61,395 nt of DNA from the NCBI GenBank assembly GCA_002007365.1, contig LNZR01000031.1, positions 1 through 61,395 on the forward strand, written 5' to 3'. Origin of the DNA: Epulopiscium sp. Nele67-Bin005. Lineage in GTDB: Bacteria > Bacillota > Clostridia > Lachnospirales > Cellulosilyticaceae. The position numbers were made by a program, and so were the translations under genes. The notes beneath the pieces were generated by a model. The model did no database searches, had not been told where the DNA came from, and worked only from the letters and a program-made list of their open reading frames with translations. This document shows positions 9,900-18,971 of the stretch, piece by piece; the first letter of the stretch is position 1; each line of letters starts with the position of its first letter.

Positions 9900-10922
9900 T
9901 TAGCAACGTGGTGGTGGGCATTTTGGCTTGCATGAACATGAAATTTCGCAATTGCAAGTTGTAGCTCCTGCCACTTGTGATGGTGCTGGGCATAGTGGTA
10001 AGTTTGGTGGTGCTAATGGTAAATAGTTTGGCTCAAGTAATCCACCTTCACAGAATGCTAAACAACCTCCACAGTCTTGAGAATCTGCGCTTGTTGCAAT
10101 AAATTTTGGTGGGATAGAAACTCCTTCGTGTTTGAATTTGTATGGAACAAAGTAAACTACTCTAAAGTATAAAGTTATCCCAATAGCTAAGTATTTGCAA
10201 TCTCCAGCAATAACTTTTGCAAGAGCAGAAGCAGAAATACCTTGTGCTAAAGTGTTGTTTGGTTCAAATGCTTTGTATCCTTGTTGATAAGCTTCATAAA
10301 CTGCTAAAGCTGCATTATCTTGAGAAATGAAACCAGTATAATTGATTGTTGGTACAAGTTTGTTACAACCAGCAGGATTTTCAGAACCGAAAGAAATTCC
10401 GTATGGTGTATATAAATCAAATGCTACGCTTGTTGGGTTAGTTTTTTCGTCATAACCTGGTGCGTTTTCGTTTGGTAAAAAACGTAGAGTCATCATACCT
10501 TCTTTAAAAACTCTACAGCTTGCATCTAACGCTCTTACTGCGATTGTAATATTGATATCTCTTAAGATGATACGAGAAAGATTAAATGCTCCTTTTACAG
10601 GGCGAATTTCTGAAAATCTTGGGTGTGATGGTGCTACAAAATTAAAATCTATATCTACAACTTGTAATTGAATTGTTTCTGCATTTGCTAAATCAAACGC
10701 TGTAAGCCCGTCAAATAAAATGTCAGTTGTACGAGGCGTTGGCCCTTGACATACGTCTACTAATTGGTCGATTGATACTATTCTACATAAATTAATACCA
10801 CTTTCATCAAAAACTACAGGCGCCATTAGCGTAACGGGTGCGCACTCTTCGATTGTTTTTGGCATAAAAATTTCTGGATTTGTTGCGTAATATTGTGAGT
10901 TGCTGTGACAACATTTGCTCAT
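9900..10922 (-). CDS. Cysteine-rich protein of unknown function
   Basis: I do not recognise a family. The 340-residue protein has no signal peptide or membrane segment. It begins MSKCCHSNSQYY and ends in a Pro/Cys tail with CNCEISCSCKPKCPPPRC. Another Cys cluster, CGGCLAFC, lies near residue 283. The central part (about residues 45-270) looks like a beta-rich globular domain. Cys-rich non-secreted proteins of this kind occur in spore coats and other disulfide-linked assemblies, and sporulation genes exist nearby, so a coat or structural role is possible but not shown. A strong ribosome binding site (TAGGAGG) precedes the ATG, and a terminator follows. Confidence 0.75.
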   Translation of the reverse strand: MSKCCHSNSQYYATNPEIFMPKTIEECAPVTLMAPVVFDESGINLCRIVSIDQLVDVCQGPTPRTTDILFDGLTAFDLANAETIQLQVVDIDFNFVAPSHPRFSEIRPVKGAFNLSRIILRDINITIAVRALDASCRVFKEGMMTLRFLPNENAPGYDEKTNPTSVAFDLYTPYGISFGSENPAGCNKLVPTINYTGFISQDNAALAVYEAYQQGYKAFEPNNTLAQGISASALAKVIAGDCKYLAIGITLYFRVVYFVPYKFKHEGVSIPPKFIATSADSQDCGGCLAFCEGGLLEPNYLPLAPPNLPLCPAPSQVAGATTCNCEISCSCKPKCPPPRC

Positions 10923-11137
10923 AATTTAACCTCCTATATGAATTGCTCTTGATGCTTTATAAAATGTCATTTTCAATACCATTCTATGGAAAAAAAGTCA
11001 ATTTGGTTACATTTATGTATAAAATTTTTTTGATTTCAATATGATATATTAATTACCATTCATTGGGTGATTGCTAATTAGGTGGGAATTGCACTGTAGT
11101 TTATTAGTAGTACTTATATTGATATAGGAGGAAAAAT

Positions 11138-12355
11138 ATGCCTTTTTTATGCCACGCAAAACCAAACTTTATCCGTGTTTCACGCAAAAATAATACTCTT
11201 TATATGCAACACTATAATGAAAATGGAGGGGAGCGAAATAGTTCTATTTTGTCAAACTGCTCATCAACTTATAGTGCTATAACGGACAAACAAACTATTT
11301 TACATGTTGTCGCAAAAACTCTAAAAGGTCAGGTTGTATATATTATTTGCAACGGAACCCAAGTTAATAAATACCTTTTGTTTGAAGAAGAAAAAACTCA
11401 ATTAAAATACGATAATTTTTCGTTAATCTACTATAAAGAAGAACTTCAATTTTTTTATACAACATACTATCATGAAATGAATGTTAAATCTTTGTGCCAC
11501 CAAACTTTAACAGAGCAAGCAAGCGACGTTACCAAAGTTATTCCAGAATTTCATGGAGAAAAATTTTGCTTTGCGCATTTTGAAGATATCCTACATATTT
11601 TATTTGTAGATACAAAAATTGATACCGAAATTCAATGTTTAAGTTGGCATGGTGATAAAACTATTTATCCTTTGGTTTCTGCTCCTAGCAAGATTTTGAG
11701 CTTTGAAGCTAGTGTGATTGATGATAGTTTGCACATTGCATATGTGGAGAAGGATAAAAATGATTTTTACATTTATTATAGTAACACTCACCAAACTCAG
11801 AAGCTGGCTACAACAAAGAGCGTCCCAAAAATTTCTATATTAAAACACCTAGATTGTCTTTGGATTTTGTATAACGATGAAAATGTTTTATATACACATC
11901 TATCAGCCGACTTTGGGTATAGTTTTAGCCAATCAATCAAAACTTCTACGCAAAAAAATATTTTCCATCTAACATTTAAATCAGTGGAGTGTAACATTCA
12001 AGCAACCAACTTATTTGCTTCATTTACAAATTCAACGTTAAAATTACCTTTAATTGATGTTACTGATGCTGATGGAATTCACCCAGATAAAAAGCCAAAT
12101 ATTGAGCTGGATTTATTGTTAGAAGGACTCTCAAGAAGATATATTGTTGCGCAACTAAAACAAGATTTGCCACCACAACCAACAGAGGCAAAAAGCTTTT
12201 CATATCCTCAACAGGTGCAACCAATGCCAAAAAGTCGTCCAACTCCTCAACCTCCAACTATGAGTGAGCTAAAGTATGCAACACAAAACTTTATGGATTT
12301 TGGCAACGGATATGACGCAAAACCAATGCACCCTCAATATGATAGAGGTCAGTAA
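11138..12355 (+). CDS. Hypothetical cytoplasmic protein, beta-propeller-like repeats with Pro/Gln tail
   Basis: I do not recognise a family. The 405-residue protein lacks a signal peptide. It consists mainly of short beta-strand units with repeated aromatic patterns such as LYMQHYN, LIYYKEEL, LHIAYVEKD, FYIYYSN and LWILYNDENVLY, as in a beta-propeller. A Pro/Gln-rich stretch near residues 340-375 and a polar C-terminus follow. It is divergently oriented to the Cys-rich protein gene, from which it is separated by 215 bp. The ribosome binding site is AGGAGG. The two may share a regulatory region, but no common operator is evident. Confidence 0.7.
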   Translation: MPFLCHAKPNFIRVSRKNNTLYMQHYNENGGERNSSILSNCSSTYSAITDKQTILHVVAKTLKGQVVYIICNGTQVNKYLLFEEEKTQLKYDNFSLIYYKEELQFFYTTYYHEMNVKSLCHQTLTEQASDVTKVIPEFHGEKFCFAHFEDILHILFVDTKIDTEIQCLSWHGDKTIYPLVSAPSKILSFEASVIDDSLHIAYVEKDKNDFYIYYSNTHQTQKLATTKSVPKISILKHLDCLWILYNDENVLYTHLSADFGYSFSQSIKTSTQKNIFHLTFKSVECNIQATNLFASFTNSTLKLPLIDVTDADGIHPDKKPNIELDLLLEGLSRRYIVAQLKQDLPPQPTEAKSFSYPQQVQPMPKSRPTPQPPTMSELKYATQNFMDFGNGYDAKPMHPQYDRGQ

Positions 12356-12408
12356 AATTCGACACCAAAAATAATATAATTTGGTTTAGCGCCGAAATAA
12401 ATTAGTAG

Positions 12409-12431
12409 AAGGGGACTTATGTTCCCTTTTT
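12409..12431 (+). terminator. Intrinsic terminator
   Basis: AAGGGGAC-TTAT-GTTCCCTT (8-bp stem with one G-U) followed by a T-tract, ~55 bp after the stop at 12355 and before the TTG start of the next gene. Confidence 0.7.
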
Positions 12432-12462
12432 ACAATTTAAAATACAAAAGGGGAAAATCACT

Positions 12463-14049
12463 TTGAGCAAAAATATTAAGAGTAGACTTGCGTTTTTACT
12501 AGGATTTATAACAACAATTAGTGCTGCACCAACGTTTGCACAACCGACAACTTATATTGCAAATATCAACAATTATCCATACAACTTTATTGAGCTTTGG
12601 GGTAAAGAGCTTATTTTGGTTGAGGATTTTGCAAGAATGCATGATATAATATTTAGTGAAGGTTCAACTTATATTACATTAATGCATAATGAAAACGTAT
12701 TACAAATACATAAAAATACGTCCGATGCAATATTAAACAATCAATTTATCAAGTTGAATGCACCATTAGTAAATCATGAAGGGTTTTATTATTTAGAACT
12801 TGATGCACTAGAAATTTTGACTAATACATATCAAGAAATTACTGATAAACCTCAAATTAGCCAACAATCTTATTATCGTAATTTATTATCAGAACCTAAT
12901 TCTGACTTTGTTAGACCTAGCAAATATTCAATTTCAGGAATTAACCACGTTAAGCAAATGCCAGAACTCCCAACAGGTTGTGAGGCAACGGCTCTAACTA
13001 TTATTTTGCAACACGCAGGATTAAGTATTACCAAACAACAAGTGGCTAACGATATGCCAAAAGCTGGACTTCCATATGTTAGAGATGGTGTAGTTTATGG
13101 AGAAAATCCACACAATGCATTTTTGGGAGATCCTTATGCCGATAATGGTTTGGGGATTTATTCAAGAGCTATAGTTGGTATGATTAATAATTATTTTCCA
13201 AATCAGGCATATGATTTGACTGGCAAAACTTTTGATGATGTATTAGATGCTGTTGGTCAGGGAATGCCTGTTATGGTGTGGGTTACATCTACAGAAATGA
13301 CCCCATCTAGGTTAAATAGTACTTGGACTGATTTTGATGGCAACAAAGTTGAGTGGCGAAATCCTCTTCATGCACAAGTTATTATTGGGTATGACAATGA
13401 TAAAATTTATGTTAGTGACCCAGGGCGTAGCGTAAATAGTAGCTATCAACGTTCGGTCATAGAAAAGGTGTGGTTAGAGATGGGTTCTCAAGCTGTAGCT
13501 ATCAATCCAAAATCTACCTTCTCTGAGTATATTAGTCAAAATAATATTATTACGGAGCAAGAAGGTGATGTTTTAACTTTGTTTAATAATGGAAATCGAC
13601 TTTCGTTAAAGTTAAATAGTGATTATGTAATGTGCAATCATGAGAAAATGTCACTTGGTTCACCACTAACTTCATTTGACGGGTTTCACCATGACCACAA
13701 TTATGTGTTAAGCTATTTTTTTGGGCTAGACCAGCTTATAGAAACTAGTAATTTTACACCACAAATACACCACTCTAGCAATATGTACATTGAAGAATTT
13801 AACAATTATCCATATAATTTTGTTGATGCACTTGGCGAAACTTATGTGTTAGCGAGGCATTTTGCTGACCAAAACGGGATTGTTTTATCGAGTGTAGATG
13901 GTGGAATAGTCTTTACAAAAGATAATAACGTTCTTATTATTAAAGATGATGTTGCGATTTTAAATGGGCATATTTCAGAAATAGAACGCCCAATATTTAT
14001 CTATGATAATTTTAGCTTTGTGCCATTTGATTTATTAGTACAGCTATAA
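12463..14049 (+). CDS. Secreted C39-like (papain-fold) cysteine peptidase with flanking repeated domains
   Basis: The 528-residue protein starts at TTG, preceded by AGGGG. It has a signal peptide to about residue 26. The centre is a C39_2-type domain with Cys173 in LPTGCEATAL, His303 in PLHAQVIIGYD and Asp319 in VSDPGR, the expected catalytic set. Residues 31-115 and 441-528 are related copies (NNYPYNF, an acidic segment, then a beta-rich unit), similar to copper-amine-oxidase-N-type wall domains, and residues ~355-425 look like a third, weaker copy. The enzyme is probably exported and wall-associated. Its substrate cannot be inferred. It is flanked by terminators, so it is likely monocistronic. 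Confidence 0.82.
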   Translation: MSKNIKSRLAFLLGFITTISAAPTFAQPTTYIANINNYPYNFIELWGKELILVEDFARMHDIIFSEGSTYITLMHNENVLQIHKNTSDAILNNQFIKLNAPLVNHEGFYYLELDALEILTNTYQEITDKPQISQQSYYRNLLSEPNSDFVRPSKYSISGINHVKQMPELPTGCEATALTIILQHAGLSITKQQVANDMPKAGLPYVRDGVVYGENPHNAFLGDPYADNGLGIYSRAIVGMINNYFPNQAYDLTGKTFDDVLDAVGQGMPVMVWVTSTEMTPSRLNSTWTDFDGNKVEWRNPLHAQVIIGYDNDKIYVSDPGRSVNSSYQRSVIEKVWLEMGSQAVAINPKSTFSEYISQNNIITEQEGDVLTLFNNGNRLSLKLNSDYVMCNHEKMSLGSPLTSFDGFHHDHNYVLSYFFGLDQLIETSNFTPQIHHSSNMYIEEFNNYPYNFVDALGETYVLARHFADQNGIVLSSVDGGIVFTKDNNVLIIKDDVAILNGHISEIERPIFIYDNFSFVPFDLLVQL

Positions 14050-14111
14050 ATTGTTAATAAATATACCGAAACAACTTATAAATAGTCATTTTGCAAAAAA
14101 TACTAAAACAT

Positions 14112-14148
14112 AAAAAAAGCTACCTAGAAATTTCTAAGTAGCTTTTTT
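14112..14148. terminator. Bidirectional intrinsic terminator
   Basis: AAGCTAC-C-TAGAAA / TTTCTA-A-GTAGCTT stem with A-tract on one side and T-tract on the other, between convergent genes ending at 14049 and 14255. Confidence 0.85.
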
Positions 14149-14254
14149 GAATTTCAAAAATCGTGATGATGTGACAAAACTGTCTGATTTTTAAAAATTT
14201 ATTATTAACTCGTTTGTGATATAAAAATATTGTACCATATTTTGGAAAATAAAT

Positions 14255-15496
14255 CTAGTGGTCAAGCTTAATTTTTAGTGTTCCACTATAATATTTTTTT
14301 TGCCCACTATAAATATCATATCCTAAACAAGTTGTGTGAGCGTATAAATATCCGTTTAAGTGAGAAAATTTATATAGCCCAATTGCCTCCAAATCATCTT
14401 TTGGCAACACAGCAAAAAGCTCCCAATTATAACCACCATCATAACTTCTCCAGATGCTTCCGTCCCAAGGTTGCACGTCCCAATCATATGACATATGACC
14501 AGCATAAATTATGCCATCAATTTCAATCATATCATAAATTGGGCCAGTATGAGAATGTGGAGGGTGAAAACTACTTACGATTTCGCCACCAGAATTCATG
14601 ACATAAGTTCCGTGAGTTGGGTGCGTATCTGTTCCCCAGATTATTGTATCACCAAGTTGTACAACAGCAGTTGGGTTAAATTCATCTATAATAATTTCCC
14701 AAGTTTCACCTTTATCAGTGCTTCTAATCATCTTGTTATTGTGACCATCACCAATAGATTGGTAAATAATGTTAGAATTTTGTTGATCGACATGAGTTCT
14801 GTGCATATGGTTGTTATCATTTTCACCATTTTCATAAATAATTCTCCAAGTTTGCCCCTCATCTTCACTCATATAAATATGGCGAGCGTTATTTGGTAAT
14901 TCTTTATATCCATACTCAGAAACGATTAATGTATCATCTGGGGCAGCTGCAAAACTCCAATAATAAGCACTCCCAGCAATTAAATCTAACACTTTTGTAA
15001 ACGTTTTTCCATAGTCTGTTGAGAGGTGAACTTCTCCGTTTGCATCGGGGCTAAACCTTCCGTTTGATGTTCCAACTAATAAATATTTATCATTCAAAAA
15101 TGCAACCCCATCAATATCTGGTTGTGAAAATGTGTGTAGCCAAGCAAAAGTTTCCCCTTCATCATATGAAATATGTAGGTAGTTTCCTTTTGTTGCCCAC
15201 AATAGTTGTTCAACTTCATCAGATGCACAAACTCTAAGACCTTGCTCCAAAATTTCAACTGTTTCAAACTTTCCAGAAATTAGAGGGATAATCCTGTTAT
15301 GATGGGGGACATCTGTATTAGTTTCTTCCTTTAAAATATCTTCTATAAATACATTTTCCTCAAAGTGAAAATGGTCATGCTCAGTTTCAAAAACTTGTCC
15401 CCCAAAAATTTCATCAAAAGTATTATGTGCAGAAATCGGTTGACTGATTAATAGTATACACCCCAAAATTATACTTGCGTTCTTAAATTTTTTCAT
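14255..15496 (-). CDS. Secreted Asp-box (BNR) repeat beta-propeller protein
   Basis: The 413-residue protein has a signal peptide (about residues 1-23). At least five Asp-box motifs are visible: SYDEGETFAW, STDYGKTFTK, SEDEGQTWRI, STDKGETWEI and SYDGGYNWEL. These mark a sialidase-type or VPS10/WD-like propeller. No sialidase catalytic Arg triad or FRIP motif is apparent, so it is more likely a binding or structural propeller than a neuraminidase. The N-terminal 70 residues are His/Glu-rich (HDHFHFEEN). GGAGAG lies seven bases before the ATG. It is separated from neighbours by a terminator on its 3' side. Confidence 0.82.
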   Translation of the reverse strand: MKKFKNASIILGCILLISQPISAHNTFDEIFGGQVFETEHDHFHFEENVFIEDILKEETNTDVPHHNRIIPLISGKFETVEILEQGLRVCASDEVEQLLWATKGNYLHISYDEGETFAWLHTFSQPDIDGVAFLNDKYLLVGTSNGRFSPDANGEVHLSTDYGKTFTKVLDLIAGSAYYWSFAAAPDDTLIVSEYGYKELPNNARHIYMSEDEGQTWRIIYENGENDNNHMHRTHVDQQNSNIIYQSIGDGHNNKMIRSTDKGETWEIIIDEFNPTAVVQLGDTIIWGTDTHPTHGTYVMNSGGEIVSSFHPPHSHTGPIYDMIEIDGIIYAGHMSYDWDVQPWDGSIWRSYDGGYNWELFAVLPKDDLEAIGLYKFSHLNGYLYAHTTCLGYDIYSGQKKYYSGTLKIKLDH

Positions 15497-15582
15497 ATGT
15501 TCTCTCCTATTAAATTAAAATTCTTATATAGTATACAACAAAAAAAGTATATCTACAAATACGCAAATATACTTCAAAAATT

Positions 15583-16125
15583 TTACTTTAAATTGATAAG
15601 ATTATTTTCTTTTTCGATAAACAAATAACGTGGGGCTTTGATTGTTGCGCCTCCATCTGTGCTAAAAACCCACTCAATTCTCTCATCAGTATCAGCCTCA
15701 TAAAGAGCAGGGCCTTCCTCTGGAAATTCGCCATCAACACGATATAACCAAGCTTGAGGAGGTCGTGAAGCTTTTTGAGTTATCCCCTCAACACTTGTAA
15801 GCGTTGCATTTTTGCCAACTCCATCAAGTTCATATTTGATATTGGCAGAGTCTAGCGCCCTAACTGTTACATCTAAAATAGTATCATCTTCTTTTAGAGG
15901 AACTAAAATTTCTGGTACAACTATAGTTTCCCCATCAAGTCCTAACACAGTAAAAATAACTCCAGAAGCTTGCTCATATTGTTCTTCGTTTTTATCTTTA
16001 TCCACTTTATCTTTATCAAGTTTTTCCTTGTTTTGATCGATGCGATTTTTATTTAAACTTTTGCTCGCTAAAATAAGTGATGTTACTAGTGCGATTTCCT
16101 TTAAACCAAATTTCCCAAGTTTCAA
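15583..16125 (-). CDS. Orphan DUF4430 (transcobalamin C-domain-like) protein
   Basis: The 180-residue protein starts at TTG (16125) six bases after GGGGAG. It has a short hydrophobic N-terminus, a Lys/Asp/Glu-rich linker (residues ~25-50) and a C-terminal DUF4430 domain recognisable by the VRALDS helix start, AWLYRVDGEFPEEGPALY and ERIEWVFSTDGG. DUF4430 is the beta domain that caps cobalamin in transcobalamin and intrinsic factor. Four further copies of this fold or its partner lie in the riboswitch locus at 33193-40347. This one has no visible riboswitch, so its ligand and link to B12 are uncertain. Confidence 0.78.
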   Translation of the reverse strand: MKLGKFGLKEIALVTSLILASKSLNKNRIDQNKEKLDKDKVDKDKNEEQYEQASGVIFTVLGLDGETIVVPEILVPLKEDDTILDVTVRALDSANIKYELDGVGKNATLTSVEGITQKASRPPQAWLYRVDGEFPEEGPALYEADTDERIEWVFSTDGGATIKAPRYLFIEKENNLINLK

Positions 16126-16468
16126 ATAAATCTCCCCTATCTTATACTCAAAAGTATAGCTTTATTTATAACATATTCAAGAAATGGAAATTTGTTACAA
16201 ATAAAAATTTAAATTAAATATATAAAACTTTTTTGCTAAAAAGTGGAACAAAAATCAAACTCAAAACGTCTAACTACTATAAATCACCAAGATATTAAAT
16301 TTCTATATAAAATGAAATAGTATTTTTGATGATTTAAGATAGATGTTTATAAGAAAAAAATAAATTTAAATTTTTTTGCTAAAAAGTGGAACAAAAATCA
16401 AACTTAAAACGTCTAACTTATATAACCCACCAAAAAATAAAATTTTACGAATATAAAGGAGAATGATT
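16126..16468. other. Intergenic region with duplicated leader segments
   Basis: It lies between divergent genes starting at 16125 (minus) and 16469 (plus). It contains no gene; its main feature is a duplicated ~48-bp block, listed separately. Confidence 0.6.
16229..16419 (+). repeat. Pair of ~48-bp direct repeats upstream of a secreted-protein gene
   Basis: Copies at 16229-16276 and 16372-16419 differ at only about two positions. Both read T6, GCTAAAAAGTGGAACAAAAA, TCAAACT(C/T)AAAACGTCTAACT. Similarity continues weakly downstream (TATAA-TCACCA versus TATAACCCACCA). The second copy ends ~50 bp before the start codon at 16469. They may be tandem operators or a duplicated 5' leader. Confidence 0.85.
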
Positions 16469-17215
16469 ATGAAATTAAAAGCACTTATGTTAGGATTAGT
16501 ATTTTCGGTAGCAAGCTTACCAGTTATGGCAAATGATGTATGGGTAGGTTCTATGGGCCTAGAAGCAGGTCACTTAGTAGCACCAACTCCAGAAGATATG
16601 TTATTAGATAATATGGAAGTTACTCCAGCAGCAGGAATTCAAGTTTACTTAGATAATGTTCCAATTTTTTATAACACACCAACTATTTTAAATGATGGAG
16701 AGCTTTTTGTTCCACTTTCAGCAATCGGAGAATTATTTGGATTTACTCAAGAGTGGAGCGAAAATAACATATTCCTTTCTACAATGTGGAGCGAAGACCC
16801 ACAATATCATACGCCTCAAGTGTTCCCATTAGGGCATGAAGATGGAATACCTCCAGTAGCTGATTTTGAAGGAGAATTTATGGATATGGATTTAGTGTTT
16901 GTAGAAGGTGCATACATTGTTGATATTGGATACAATGAAGATGGAACAGTTGATTATATTATGACTGGAAACAAAGCAGACCCAACTGATTACATGGCAC
17001 AAACTATTGTACATGTTTCAGATGAACAAACTCACGTTAGACACGAATTTAATAGAAGAAGATATACAACTCAAGATTTTAGAATTGGTCAAACAATTAA
17101 CCTAATGATTTCTCCAGCAATGACAATGTCACTACCACCACAAACTACAGCGTATGACATCGTAATTATTGATGAGAACTTACCAGAAACTTTTGATGAC
17201 CAAGTTTATAACTAA
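16469..17215 (+). CDS. Secreted protein with copper-amine-oxidase-N-like domain
   Basis: The 248-residue product has a clear signal peptide ending near AMA/ANDV (residue ~22). Residues ~50-95 (VYLDNVPIFYNTPTILNDG, FVPLSAIGELFGF) match the copper-amine-oxidase N-terminal (stalk) fold widely used by Firmicutes as a wall-associated module. The rest is acidic and beta-rich with no enzyme motif. I use the ATG at 16469, seven bases after GGAG; an ATG two codons upstream overlaps that site. Codon use is very AT-biased and Cys is absent. The gene ends in a strong terminator and is preceded by the duplicated 48-bp segments. Confidence 0.75.
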   Translation: MKLKALMLGLVFSVASLPVMANDVWVGSMGLEAGHLVAPTPEDMLLDNMEVTPAAGIQVYLDNVPIFYNTPTILNDGELFVPLSAIGELFGFTQEWSENNIFLSTMWSEDPQYHTPQVFPLGHEDGIPPVADFEGEFMDMDLVFVEGAYIVDIGYNEDGTVDYIMTGNKADPTDYMAQTIVHVSDEQTHVRHEFNRRRYTTQDFRIGQTINLMISPAMTMSLPPQTTAYDIVIIDENLPETFDDQVYN

Positions 17216-17254
17216 AAAAAAAGAGCTAGCCTATTTTGGTTAGCTCTTTTTTTT
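17214..17254. terminator. Bidirectional intrinsic terminator
   Basis: AAAAAGAGCTAGCC-loop-GGTTAGCTCTTTTTT lies between convergent genes. The restored stop codon of the PEGA-protein gene (17253) abuts it. Confidence 0.9.
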
Positions 17255-18868
17255 AGTATTGTTCTACATAAAACGGAGAAGGAGCAGTTGGTACGCTCGC
17301 ATCTGGTTCTGATTGTTCTTCTTGTGCTTCCTCTTGTGGTGCGTCTTCTTGAATTGGTTCAATTTCTGGCTCTGGCTCAACAATTGGTTCAACTTCTGGT
17401 CAATTGGCTCAGGCTCTGGGGTAGGCTCAGGAGCTTGTATAATTGGTTGTTGAGTTACAGTTGGAGAAATTGCAATAGGTTGAGCAATTAACATATACAA
17501 ATAATTTCTCTTAGAGTCTTCACTATCAATAATTAATGAAGTAGAATATTTTTCGTATCCATCTTTTTCAAGTTCAACATAATATACACCAACATCAAGC
17601 GTTAAGCTGGCTGGAGTTAACCCTTTATAGACCCCATCTACAAATATTTTTGCTCCCTCAGGAGTTGTATTTAAATTTATAGAATGCCCAACATCTGTAG
17701 AACTATTTGATGAAGTTGTATTGCTAGAAGTGCTAGAGTTAGTACCACTTTCAGTTGTAGCTTCTGTATTATTTTCTGTAGTTTCGCCTTCTTCGGTAAT
17801 TTCTTCTTCTGGCTCTTCTTCAACAGGAGTAATTTCCTTTTGTAAAACAGGTCTAACTACTGTATCACGAACTATAGATACTGAATGAGAATATGGTTGA
17901 TATCCTTCAGCTTCTATTTCTAAAATATATTGACCATAAGGTAAATGTATTATATCGGTAGGTTTATACTCAGAGTCATTAATTTTTATAGTAAAATCCG
18001 AAATTCCAAGTTGCACAACTAATTGATATAGCTCCTCTTTTGCATCAAATGCACTAATTGGATATGTTTGCCCACTTTCAATCGTAATATTGTTATAATT
18101 AAGTTGCTCATAACCATCAATATACAACACAATATCATGAGTACCTGTCGTAACTGGAAGCTTAAATTCATCACCCAATTCTTCAATTTTAACTTGCTGA
18201 TTACGATTAACTTCAATTCTCCCAGTACTAGCTGGTAAATCAACGAGCTGTAAAAATCCATGTTCATCAATGACCTGAATAGTAACAATTTGATTGCCAA
18301 TTCCTCTTATCAATAGTTTATCTTTTGCACCAACAACATATTCTTCCATAACGTCACCAATGCTATTTATCCAAGTGACTCCAGCATTATAAAAAAACGA
18401 ATGTTCCCCAAAACTCAGGGTTTGGTCATTCTGATTTAGATACGTTCCATCAACATCAGTTCGTAACCATCTATCAAAATAAACTCCAACTTCTGATGCG
18501 ACTTCCGTAATTTTATCATATACAATAAAGACAACTTCTCCTGGGATAATTGCATCTAATGGAACAGGATTTTCTTTTTGATCCTTAATCCAAGTTTGAG
18601 GAGCAAGCTCAATTCTTACAGTGTAGCCTGTTTGCAAATCAAAAACTATAAGCTCGTCCTCTGTCTTATATTGAACAACTCCAAGAAGTTCCGAATTTAT
18701 AGAAATTATACTATTATCAATAGTTTCAGTTTTTGGTGGCTCGATAGTTTTTGCAGAACTATCGTTTGTAAAGTGGCTAAGCCCCAAGTATACAAAGCCA
18801 CTAAGCGTTGCAACTCCAATCATTCCAGTAGCAATTATCATATTTACAAAACCCCTATTGCTTCCCAA
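17253..18868 (-). pseudogene. PEGA-domain membrane-anchored protein with a frameshift near its C-terminus
   Basis: Start is TTG (18868) seven bases after GGAGG. The protein has an N-terminal transmembrane anchor, a beta-rich extracytoplasmic region and a typical PEGA domain (NTTPEGAKIFVDGVYKGLTP) after a Ser/Thr/Glu linker. The uninterrupted frame runs to 17264 and ends in an unnatural Lys/Asn/His-rich tail. Shifting by one base at about 17400 instead gives a continuation of the Pro/Glu repeat (PEVEPIVEPEPEIEPIQ and onward) ending PFYVEQY, with a stop at 17253 directly against the terminator. One base is missing in a G-run. This is either a sequencing/assembly indel or a real recent frameshift. 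The rest appears intact. Confidence 0.85.
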
Positions 18869-18971
18869 CTAATTTCCTCCTTCTCTAGCAAAATTTGTAT
18901 AATAAAGTAAGATTTTTGCGATATTTTAGTATTTAGTATAAGGCAAAATGTGCTTTTTTACAAGGCAAAAC

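Noticed and set aside
12358-12364. TTCGACA (Spo0A-box 7-mer) upstream of the C39-like gene, and similar sites at 23849 and 45298
   Set aside because: A 7-mer of this composition is expected several times in 60 kb; the 45298 copy is inside dnaE. No supporting context.
14255-15496. Sialidase assignment for the Asp-box protein
   Set aside because: Asp boxes alone do not define sialidases; the FRIP motif and catalytic residues are not visible.
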